Part shown: positions 23,963 to 34,744 of the stretch, one piece after another | Layout of the letters: the number at the start of each line of letters is the position of its first letter | Numbering within the stretch: position 1 is the stretch's first letter | DNA from: Epiperipatus broadwayi | Lineage: Eukaryota > Onychophora > Udeonychophora > Euonychophora > Peripatidae | Direction of reading: 5' to 3' | Length of the DNA stretch: 64,000 bases | NCBI GenBank assembly: GCA_028023455.1 | Contig: JAQFVV010012397.1 | Span: 622,001-686,000, forward strand | Notes under the pieces: generated by a model | Databases searched by the model: none | The model's input: only the letters and a program-made list of their open reading frames with translations | Told to the model about the DNA's origin: nothing | Program-made: the position numbers and the translations under genes

Positions 23963-24133
23963 AATTACAGGAAGGTAAATCAGTCCATGAACCATTAGCA
24001 GTACAAATCACTTCTGATTTTCCATTCAATGTGTATCCATTCTTACAGTGATACATAATAACTCCATTTGTTTTATTTGGAATAGAAAAATTATAAAACG
24101 CATTGAGACGCTCTGGAGGATTTCCACACATCA
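23963..24133 (-). CDS. Sushi/CCP domain exon B2 (internal coding exon)
   Basis: A 171-bp phase 1-1 exon, nearly identical to B1 (6629-6799), with the same ATTTTAG acceptor and GTAAGT donor. All four cysteines and the Trp are present (MCGNPPERL, MYHC, EVIC, GSWTDL, LPSC). The single amino-acid difference from B1 is Ser in NGKSEV. With exon C2 dead downstream of it, splicing most likely joins B2 to A1 across 7.7 kb. Confidence 0.9.
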
Positions 24134-25676
24134 CTAAAATAGAATAAATAGTTATATAAATAATTAAGACATCTTTTTCACTATGATTTTATTTTTTTAA
24201 TAAATAGTGTTTAGGTTTAATTTTAAATATACCAAATATTAAATATATATACAGAAAAATAAACACATTATATTAAAAAATAAGTCTAAATACTAAATCA
24301 AATGAAAGTAAAACAAATCACAATTTAAAAAGAACACAATTTACATCAGGAAATGCAGTGAATGTAATTTGACCCAGTAAAAACTAAATTTCATTTTTTT
24401 TATTTTCATATAAAACATTTAAAAAATATAATTATAAAAATTAAACTGTACATCATGAAAATAAATATATTTTAAATAAATAAAATCAGGAACAAAAAAA
24501 AAAAATTAACATCTTCATATAAATTTTAATCCGTATCATAATAGTGAATTTATGTATATTAAGTCATATGCTAGAATTATTACAATAATTAGTGATGAGA
24601 ATAATATTGTGTCACAGACATTTTCAAGCAAACTTGGAATATATCAATTATCTAAAAGATCACTTTAAATTTGTTTGATAAAATGTTAGAGATAAAAAAT
24701 CAAAAAAAGAAAGATACTCATAACATACTTTATGCAAAGTACTTATTCAACATGCTTGCACAAATTAAATTTGAAGAAAATATTATTAACAGACTACCCA
24801 ATTTTATCTTCTCAAAATGACTAAATTTAAAATTGCCAAATAATAATGGAAAGGTAAATGAATTGGAAATGGGGCAATTATTATGAAAAGAAAATTTTAA
24901 GTTTATAACTGAAACAATTTTCACATTTCACTCAGACTGCATTAAAATTTCATCATTTTGAGAAATGTAGATAAATATCCTAACTATTTTGACATTAGGC
25001 AAGTTACAGTAAATAAATCTATATATAGTAATATCAACCTTTATAAATATTAAATAAATATATTAATACCTCTGTAACATAATCTGACTTTCAAAGCTTA
25101 TTACTTTAATAAGAATATATCTCTTACCTTGTTGCTGTGACTTAAGTCCTCAAAACCAAAATCAATGCATACATGCATCCAGCAGCTATCTGGAATTCCT
25201 TGTTTACTATCAAGTACTTATGTGAAGTTCAAATAAATGTAAGATTTTCAATCCAAGCCAATTTCCTTGAATAGTTGTACAGATTTGACAATAGATAAGC
25301 AATTCTATAACTTGGTGGTTTAAGTTTCATTGTAAATGTATATATCAAATTGAAAAAAAATGCCTATGTCTTCAGAAAACACCCTGGATTCTCAGCAGTC
25401 ATGGATTTAAATCTATTCACCAATCAATATAAGTGGAAAATGAAATATTAAATATTAAAAAAATATATTTAGCTACAACCAATTCATATATCATTTCTGC
25501 TATTTTATAAAGATAAATAAATAGAACAATCATGAAGAGTCAGTATTTATTTTCACAAACTATAAACCATTGTAATGTCATCTATTTTTCTTAAATGAGC
25601 AAATAAAGGTGAAGTCACACATACTTATTGCAATTTGTAAAATGCAGTAATGACAAGGTTCATTTGTTCACTAAGC
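24134..25676. other. Intron, no gene recognised
   Basis: About 24134-24620 matches the intron next to B1. The rest is AT-rich and I see nothing that I can support. Confidence 0.5.
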
Positions 25677-25924
25677 AAAACAATCTCAGTAAGTTATGTA
25701 GAAAAGTTACTGCTATAGTGAGTCTTATTATTATATATATATTGTAGCCTTTAGTTTTTATCATCCGAGAGTATAGAAGATGCCATTGTTTAAGAAAGAA
25801 AAACAATCTCAGTAAGTTATGTAGAAAAGTTACTGCTATAGTGAATCTTATTATTATATATATTGTAGCCTTTAGTTTTTACCATCCGAGAGTACAGCAG
25901 ATGCCATTGTTTAAGAAAGAAAAA
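25677..25924. repeat. Two tandem copies of a 123-bp unit
   Basis: CAATCTCAGTAAGTTATGTA starts at 25681 and again at 25804, and the copies stay closely similar to GCCATTGTTTAAGAAAGAAA at their ends. The differences are few, so the duplication is fairly young. Confidence 0.9.
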
Positions 25925-27399
25925 AATTTTTTCATAGAAGTAAGTAATCGAATAAAAAGTCATAACTAATAGTTGTTTTAAAAATAAAGAGTAATCGGAA
26001 AGTTTATAATAGTTGGGTAATATATGAAAAAAACTGTATCTGGAAAATTTTGAAAGAAAATTAATGTAGAAGTTTGTGTGGAGATAACTTTGAAATCTCA
26101 CACACTGTACATTTAATTATGCTTTAATTATCAAGGGATTTAATATTAAGATTGACTAGTAATATTGCTATATTAAATGAGTAAGTAAAAAAAAATCGAT
26201 GTAAATTTAAATCGTAACAGTTTGGCTTGTTCATAATCATACTCATTTTTATAGTCGATTTTCAGGGAAATAGCTACAAAATTTTAGATATTATATGAAA
26301 GATCATATTAATTGGAATTTATAGGATTGTCTAGTAGGGTTAGGTAGTGTGTGTGTATGTACATGGCCTACATGTATATTTTATTTATTAGGACAATTAT
26401 AGAAAATGTTATCTTATACAATATACCATTCGATGGTGAGTTGAAAGAATAATCATTTCATGTCAGTTTTGGATAGATCAATAATAATATTCAGTCATCA
26501 ATTTTAAAATTAAAATTTAGTCTATTATCTTTTATTCTAAAATTTTCTTTCAAGATGTTTTTTTTTTTTTTATTACAAGTCAAACACGAGGAAAATTGAA
26601 AGAACCACGTGATTTTCAATATTGTGAATAAATTAATAGTAAAATAACCAATCAAAAGTTTAATATTCCAGTCAGAAGGTTAATGAGTTGAATATGAAGT
26701 GATTGGCAATTGGAGTTTATAAAATGACTCACAAATTTTGGGTAGAGCCTTTTGTCACTGTTCTATTGAACTGAACTTACATCTCCCAGTTTTTTTTTAG
26801 TTTCATTTTGCTATAAAGTAAGGAATTTTTTATACGCTTTGATTGCCAAGCTTCTGACTAAAAATTGATTGAAAATTTAGTGTCTTCTGTAAAAATGTGT
26901 ACATAGTCCACTAAAATTGGGCATACTTAATTTTAAAACCCAAAGTTAATTATGGATCGAGATTTCCAGCACAGCTAATTCCAGTACCATGACCACACGG
27001 CAAATGAAGCATCTGAGGCAGATTTACAAATTATTCACATTTAAAATGTTGCAAATATCCATTCTTACTAATGTTTTAATTATAATAATTATCATGAATA
27101 AGATATGTTCCAGAAGTAAAAAAAAATGTTCCAGAAGTAAAAAAAAAAAAACTTTCGATGAAAATATTAAAAGCAGTTATGAAGTTTACTTTGAAAATTA
27201 AGAAAAAATCTCAGCTATGTATTTTGTTTTCTTTGTAAAAGAAAGACTGATTCTTTACATGAAGGAAATGAAAGAAAGATAAAATATTTAATCTACCAGT
27301 GCCCTATGATAATGCAAAACTAAATAAAATTTGAATGAAGTGAAAAATTGATTTGATACTTTTTCGAACCAAATTATTATTTTCTAAAATGGAATACTT
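25925..27399. other. Intron, no gene recognised
   Basis: AT-rich sequence. The 70- and 94-codon frames here (plus strand 26989-27201, minus strand 25817-26101) are low-complexity and lack a domain. Confidence 0.4.
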
Positions 27400-27880
27400 A
27401 CAGTTTTAAATTATGTTATAAACGTCAGCGCATAGCGCTGAAATGTGCAGGACATGGGATTGATGTTTTTGATGATCCTTTGGATCATCCAAAAGATGCA
27501 GTACTCTGATCAAACCAACATTATGAATTTCCAAAACAACGTGCAATTTTACTTGTCTCATAGCTGTCCTTTATCTGAAAAAAAGACACTATTATAAACA
27601 TTATGGGCCGACATTCTGCAAAGTATTTGTAAACAATTTAAGAACCAACATTATTTTATAAAACATAAGAATTAAATTTTTCTGAAATAACTATTTACAT
27701 TTTTAAATTACATTACAAATGTCAGCAGCTGGAATGTGCAGATCCGGGGACCGATGTTTTCGACAATCCAAAGGATCATCCAAAAGATGCAGTAGTGTGA
27801 TCAAACCAACCTTCTCATTTCCAAAACAATGTCCAAACATAGCCATTTAATTTGTCTCATAGCTGTATTCGGGCAAACGT
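27400..27880. repeat. Pair of ~180-bp direct repeats about 300 bp apart
   Basis: The blocks 27415-27565 and 27715-27865 share GGATCATCCAAAAGATGCAG and TGATCAAACCAAC. Read on the plus strand, both encode similar short stretches (VFDDPLDHPKDAV and VFDNPKDHPKDAV), so they may descend from a coding sequence that I do not recognise. They lie upstream of the Merlin transposase relic. Confidence 0.65.
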
Positions 27881-28659
27881 GCCTCTTCATGTGAAGTCCG
27901 TGAAAGTGTGCTTGTCCCTACACTTTACAATTTTTTTCACATTTCCAAAGCTGTGTAGGTAAGCACAGCGATGGGCTTACAATTATTAATATATAATAGT
28001 ATGTCTGGTAGAGTATAAGATCAGTAATTCAAATGCAGATTACAAAAGTTATGGTCAGTTGAATTCCATACACCCTCACATGATATAGTAGAGATCTGTG
28101 AAATGTATGCATTTGCATAGTGTCACAAAGCACATCAGCAGGGCATAATATTTGTGTGCAACGCAATATAGGCCCACAAAGGCTAATATGAACATCACTG
28201 TTCTATAGGCCGTAAACTTCGGACCACATAAACGGCATTTTAATTTGTTTTAGCACATAAACAATCCATCAAGCAGCATGCATGTCTGTTCAATAAGTAC
28301 CAGAATATCTAACTATAAAGGTATTCCTTACATGAAGGTTAATAACAAAAAATGTAAAAAAATTACTTTTATGTGCAATTTTGAGCTAGTTTATATGGGA
28401 AAACTTAACAAGTGTCCCTGCTGTCAAAATTATGAACTACTTTTTCCACATGTAACTATTGCAGTGTCAAGAATGGCATAGAAAATTTCTATCACTTCTT
28501 TGGTTCCCAAAAATTAAATTTTAGATGGTGTGGCTGTTCTGGCAGAAAGCTGAAATACATGCCACTTGCTGGAACAATTTCAAACTCTGGAATTTACCAT
28601 GAAATAGATGGCCAGGAGGCGCTTATTAAAGATTAGTATACCATATCTGTGATGCAATA

Positions 28660-29421
28660 TTCAGTGTTTGCTGGTCAAATATTCGGACAGCTTAGATAGT
28701 GTTAGATGGCAATGCAGAATATGCTGCCAACATATATCCATAAGTAGTGGGTCATTTTTTTCCCGAAGCATGTCTTTAAACACCATTGTTCATATAACGT
28801 TTTGTTGGGCAAATAATTTGCTAATGCACTTTAATGTTCATGAGACTGATGTTAGACTGGTATCATTTTTTCCGGAAAGAAAGTGCTACATATTTCAACA
28901 GAAATCCAACACTTGTCAGTGGATTTGATGACAATGGGAAATCACAGCTAGTGAAGATCGATGAGTCCTATTTCTTCCACCGAAAACACCAAAGGGGGCA
29001 ATGAGAGGTCATTAGGTGTTCAGTGGGATAGAGAGAGGATCAAGAAAGTGTTTTTTTAATAGAAAATGAAGATAAATCAACTGCCACTCTGGAACTGATC
29101 ATACAGCAACACATTTTACCTGGTACACATATAATCACTGATGGCTGGCATGCATATAGCAATATAAGTGGTCTAGCTAATGGGATATACCTTCACTCCT
29201 TCATCATCCACCAAGACAACATTGTTGATCCGGACAACGAACTTATCTACACTAATATGGAAAATATATGGATAAGAGCAAAGCGTAAGTTAAAATACCA
29301 ATTTGGTACCAGCAGAGCTTTGTTTTGATCCTACCTGCAGGAAATTGCATTTAGGGCTGTGCACGAAAATGCCACTGTTTTCAGGAATTTCCTCATATGC
29401 ATAGCTCAAAACTACGCATAA
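28660..29421 (+). pseudogene. Merlin (IS1016-like, ISXO2 domain) DDE transposase relic
   Basis: Merlin transposons move by cut-and-paste using an ISXO2-type DDE nuclease. In order the relic shows: VRWQCRICCQHISISSGSFF (about 28688-28750), the N-terminal zinc/helix region; then KIDESYFFHRKHQRG (about 28954-29000), with the first catalytic Asp; IITDGWHAYSNISGL (about 29128-29175), with the second Asp; and NIVDPDNELIYTNMENIW (about 29220-29272), the conserved VDP...TN.E..W box. A single frame covers 28927-29421 but contains three internal stops. Upstream parts (28480-28660) are in other frames. Compensating frameshifts break the stretch after HQRG. I could not find the terminal inverted repeats. 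Confidence 0.85.
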
Positions 29422-29449
29422 AAATGTTTTTTTTTTTTTAATTTTTTTC

Positions 29450-30940
29450 TTAACCTTTATGTAAAAAATACATTTATAGTTAGATATACTTTACAATTAC
29501 ACAATTCTGGTAAACATAGGAGGTACTTGTTCTTTATTACTATATAATTCTTGATAAAAGTCTTCTACCCATTTCATGATGTCATCTCTCTTTTTAGTAA
29601 TAATTCCATCTTTTTTTCTTATTGCAGATATAAATTACCTACCAATAACAAAATATTGTTTTCCACTCTTGACACTTTTATTCTCTTCTACAGCTTTCCT
29701 TGCTAGTTCACAGTTATACTTTTATATAATTTTCAACTCTTTTCTGCACCATTTTACAAAATTTGAGATATTCAATCCTTTTTAATGAATCATTTTTATA
29801 TAGCTTCATATTCCTTCTTTTTTTCATAAATTCTCTAGTCTCAGTAGAAATTTTATTGGTCAATTGCTGCTTTTTTCTACCAGCTATCTTTGTTGCAGTA
29901 TTTAAAAATGTATCAGTTATTTTCATATTAATTTCATTTAAATCTGAACCATGTTCAAAATCTTCTAATACTTGAAACCGATTTGTAAGTTCTAATTTAA
30001 ATTCATTAGAATGTTTCTGAAGATTAGGAATATCAACTGTAAATACTGTTTTTCGTAATAATTTTTGTCTCTCTAGTTTTGCATTAACATGCGTCTTCCA
30101 TCTTACTAATCGATGATCACTTCCTGTGTTAAATTTATTAACAACATCACAATCTTGAAATATGTATTTTCTGTTAGTCAAAATATAATCCAATTCTGCT
30201 GTACCTTCATTTGGATGCTTCCATGTCCATTTTTTTTTAACATTTTTCTCAAAAAAAGAATTCATAATATAAAGTTTTTCTTTTGCTGCAAACTCCACAA
30301 GTCTATGTCTTCTCTCATTTCTATTACCATAACCAAAATTACCTACAGCACTTTCATCTTTCATTTGTTTACCAATTTTAGCATTAGTCTTCCATAACAA
30401 TTTTAAAATGTTATTTACTCTGATCAAAATCATTTTGTACATCCATATAAAATTCTACTACTTCATCACTATGAGAACTTGTTGGAGCATAAATCTGAAT
30501 TATCTGCATTTGCTATCTGCTATTAAGTTGTATAACTAATCTTGCCACTCTGTCCGATACACCATGAATCTCAACAATGTTGTTCTTCCACTTTTTATTT
30601 ATAATGAATCCTACTCCACTTGTATTTCCAATATTTGTGCCTTTATAATAGAGTACATGTCCACTTTTTAAATCAATCGTCACTTCACACTTTCTTCTAA
30701 CTTCACAAAGTCCAATAATGTCCCATTTAATATAAGACAGTTCTTCTTCTAATTTTTGCAATCTTCCTTCACTTGAAAATGATCTGCAGTTGTAAGTACT
30801 TAAATAAAAAGTTGTCATCAATTGGCAACCTGGGTCTGCAATCAGGGGATTCTTAGCACTCTCTGCCTTCGGCCACCAACTGCTGCCTTGGATGGTGACT
30901 TTATAGCCTTCTGGGAATAAGGGTCATGATGTATTTTTGT
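29450..30940 (-). pseudogene. RTE-like LINE: AP endonuclease and start of RT
   Basis: 5' part of an RTE-type non-LTR retrotransposon. The endonuclease-exonuclease-phosphatase domain starts near 30821 (LSTYNCRSFSSEGRL). It shows the conserved Glu motif (IIGLCEVRRK, about 30705-30735), the IYAPTS strand (about 30490), the NAKIG motif (about 30375) and the final SDHRLVRW catalytic motif (about 30105-30125). A linker follows with the RT entry (KKDGIITKKERDDIMKWVEDFYQELYS, here cited only by position, about 29525-29600). At least one frameshift near 30450-30510 and stops near 29713 disrupt it. The GC-richer lead at 30830-30930 looks like its 5' UTR. The RT core is missing, so the copy is truncated at its 3' side. 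Confidence 0.85.
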
Positions 30941-32564
30941 CTGTCATAATTATTTAATTATTGAAAAATATTTATCATTTACACATACATTCATTCTGTC
31001 TTATCAGGCAACTGAGAAGAAAGACCATGGTGTTTCTTGATCTTAAATTCAGAGGTAAGAAGCCAATAAACTCACCACACTAGCCAATGCATGTTGGTGA
31101 GCAGCTCATCCATGTTCATATACTGACAAGAAAGTATGGAGTGGACATTAGGAATTTGCCCTACTCGGTTCCTTTAAGACCTTCAAGAGGAATCAAAAGG
31201 TCTCCTTTCAGTTAATAGCAAACTCCTTTCTGTAGCCCGTCATATATATACATATACATTTGTATATATGTGTGCTTCATGTATGTATTTGCTATTAAGA
31301 CATTTTAAAAAATATAATGTATAAAAAAAGGTAATTTTATTATTAAAATGTAAATTTTATTATCAGTTGGTATGTGTGAAAAAAGATGGGGATTTCAAAT
31401 AAGCAAAGAAAGTTTAACTTTCTAATTAATTAAAATACCAGCTGATATTAAAAAAATGTAGGTACTAAATTTTAATTTTAGAATTTATATTTTGTGTAGC
31501 ATTGTCATTACAATAGAAGGTGACAAAAGTGTAATTACTGGGAATTAGATTGAATCAAAAGACATTTGGAATTTAATTAAGAAATGTAATTAGTAAAATT
31601 TCAAAATTAAATTGCATTAAGATTATAATCAGTAATATTCTTTTTAGATAATAAAGAAAAGAATTTTCCTTAAATTTTAATTAATGGATTAATTTGGAGA
31701 TCTGGATGGCTTTGTTTTTGAGAGCTAGATATATATTGGTAGCAGGGGGAAGAATTTTAGTTATTTGTAAAAAAGTTTCTTGAGAGTTATTGTAAAAGTA
31801 CACTTCTTGTAGGATTAGTATTACTGTAAATTTTAGAAAAAATACACTTCTTGTAGAGTAACTGTACACTTCTGGAAGAGTTTTCTTTGTAAAGTTTTTA
31901 AATTGTTAAATTACATCATGCTATGAATGAGTAGATCGCCACAATTGCTCTGCCCAGCTCCGGTGCAGCTGAGTATGGAGTTCCCTCATATTATAGAATG
32001 CCGTGCCGATAAAGCCCTTGCCTACATTTAACAATCGAGTTGGTGAGATGCTATGCCGTTGCCATCAATACAAAGCCCCAATGTATAATATCATGGGGTG
32101 ACCAGCCAATTCTACTGTTTATTAAAATCCCTCAAAGGTCTGGTAAAATACTAATTTAATTTAATTATATACTTTAAATGATAAAAGCCTCTCTAATATT
32201 TTTTCTTTGCTTTAAACAATTATGTATTAATCATTCTGTAAAATATATTTATTATCGTATTATTTAGATATTATATTGCCTTATTTAAATATTTTCTTAT
32301 TGTATTATAACACACGCTTAATCAATCATATATAATAAGGAAGATCGCCTATTGCAATATACATATATACTCAATCTTTCTTAAATTTTGCTAGACTTAC
32401 TACTGTTTAAGAATCAGAGGGAGATAAATTTAGTAAAATATTTCAGTGATTAAAATATTTAATGTTATTTAAATAAAAGTCCAGTAATTAAATAACAACA
32501 AGATATTTAAAATCCCCCGCTCTGATACCAATTTGTTTTTTTTATTATTATTTGTGATTTTAAA
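30941..32564. other. Intron, no gene recognised
   Basis: Two GC-richer islands (about 30990-31240 and 31915-32110) may be old repeats but I cannot name them. A small internal repeat (CACTTCTTGTAG) recurs near 31800-31870. Confidence 0.4.
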
Positions 32565-32575
32565 TTTGCCTATTT

Positions 32576-33351
32576 TTTAAAAATATATTTATTGACATAA
32601 AAAAATTTGTACAGATGAATACTAAATACACTTTGCTAATGTTGGCTCAAATCCATTGCTGATATTGGCTTCTTCCATCGAGGTTGGCTTGGTAATGTGG
32701 GTGTCTTAGATCCAGATGTATGGCAGAGCCATTAACTGCATTAACAGGTTGATATATGAGTAAGTAGCATTCCATTTTGTTGGTATCGTCCACCCCTTTT
32801 GAGGTTGGTTCTATAATGTTGATGTATCAGAACTGGTATCCATGTGGTGTGGAATCATTGCCACTCTAGCAGAATCCAGCATGTTGCATCATAGACTAAT
32901 TCATTTACAATACATTACAATGTCAAAATATTAGGTCCAATATTAATGTAGAGTCCGTAGGCCATACTAGCAGGTTCCATGTATTTGTAAATAAGAATCT
33001 AGAGGATAATATCTTGTCCTTGTTCTGAAGAACTTTAAGCTTATCGAAAAATATAGCATTGAGGTCCGGTGCTGGTTGTGTAAACTTTGTCCTGCATCTT
33101 GTGTACCAAAGGGCATATGTCAGGAAGATAGATAACCTGATAACCGTAAAGTCTCCAGAAGAGAGACAACCTCTGATGTCCAAAATTTTATCCACTGCTA
33201 TAATGCAGTGTTGAGAGATGACACGTCTAATACTGTTATAGCCTGGACATATATTTATCAGATGATTAAAGGTCTCCTCTCCTCTAGAGCAGGCATGACA
33301 GATTGGGTCTATTTTATTTAGAAACCATTTGAAGTGTAAGAATGTATTAGA
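32576..33351 (-). mobile_element. 5'-truncated LINE 3' end with 11-bp TSD
   Basis: Flanked by the perfect direct repeat TTTGCCTATTT (32565-32575 and 33352-33362), so both ends are defined. On the minus strand it begins within the C-terminal zinc-finger-like part of a LINE ORF (DPICHACSRGEETFNHLINI, about 33255-33310) and continues as one open frame to 32923 (90 codons from a Met, including WYTRCRTKF), then non-coding 3' UTR. It resembles in layout the end of the LINE nested at 10-12 kb. A 776-bp fragment of this kind is a normal product of incomplete target-primed reverse transcription. Confidence 0.85.
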
Positions 33352-33362
33352 TTTGCCTATTT

Positions 33363-34744
33363 AAAATCGGTTTTTTCAAAAATAATATTTACATTAACTC
33401 AGTTACCATGGTTTTATATATAACTTTAAAATTAAAATTAAGACCGAGTGTTAAAAGTAAAAATTTATTTTCTTTTAAAAAGGACAAGTATATATGTATA
33501 CTGTGTACAGGTGATTTAGAAACAACTTGCAGTTTTTTAAAATAAAATGTTCAAAGTTGAAAGTTAAAACTTCGTTTCTTTACTTTTGATAAATATATCT
33601 GTATACTGCATGATACGATAGTTTATTCTTTAAAACTTTTAATTCAAATTTAATATTATCATCGTAGGCTATCGTATCAATATTTAATAACAAAAAACAA
33701 CAGTGTAGGCTTTGATTTAGCCTATATAATAATGTCTGCATATTACAATCTTATGACAGGATCATTTACATTTTATTATATATAGATTAAAATTTAAGTC
33801 CAATTGGTTATTATTGTATATAAATATCGTGTTACCAGATTGTCTAATTTCATGATTATCTTACTATGTTTGTTTAGCAGGCATATATCCCTGCTTCGGA
33901 TAATTTGATTTGATGGATTCATTCTAAATAAGTTCCACACAAATGCGGGAACATTCCTTTCATTTTCAATATTCACAGGCCCTTCTTATTTCTTGTTACC
34001 AGTGCAGTGGATCGTTCCTACCTGTAATGAGTTATTAAGGGTTATATAAAGATGATCATTCCTTCATTCTATGACACAATTAACTTCGCAAAAAGTGAAT
34101 ATATTTCCATTGTTGCCTTATTATAAAACTTGGATATGTCATGGCAGAGGTGATCATATTCCAGTCTACTTCATTATTTAGTTATTACTTTAGCAACTCA
34201 GTACTGCCTTCCTTATCCCTTGTGTATACTAAAGTCTGATATTTCAGCATTTATTAGTCAGGATCATGAGAGTTATGCATTTATCTAACTATATTCTTCT
34301 AAAGTTAATTAAACTTAACTTGCTTTATTTATTATTATGTACCTGCTTGAGGGATATCTGCCCCAGAGATCAAATAGATTCATCACCCAAAATCCCTTAT
34401 TTATATATCTATTATACATTGAAACTTTTATATATGTAATCACCAATTAATGTAATTCCTATCTTATAAGTCTAGCAACCTAATTAAGCGGTAGTCATTT
34501 CTTTTGTTTACTTGTTTGTAATTTTAATACTAATAAAGTGTTTGTATTATATATATACATTGCAATGACTGTCTTGTTTTGCTATAGGGAAGTCATATAT
34601 TTGTAATTTAATTTTAAGAGTATCTACATGTCCCTGATTACTGAGCCTAAAAAAAAACGAAGTGGTATGTAGGTTGGAATGAGTTGTAGTAGTTTAAGTC
34701 CCCCTGGTGGTGATTTTTGCGGTTGTCAGCTCATTCTGACCATT
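33363..34744. other. No gene; possible LTR-like sequence at the right end
   Basis: The stretch just left of 34745 is GC-richer (34655-34744) and ends ...ACCATTACA exactly where homology with the A1 block begins. This could be the end of an insertion such as a solo LTR (read on the minus strand it starts TGTAATGGTCAG). I could not find its other end. Confidence 0.35.

Noticed and set aside
28950-28990. A hammerhead-ribozyme-like string (GATGAGTCC ... CCGAAAAC)
   Set aside because: It falls exactly in the Merlin transposase motif KIDESYFFHRKH, and no closing helices or cleavage site could be paired. Coincidence is the better explanation.
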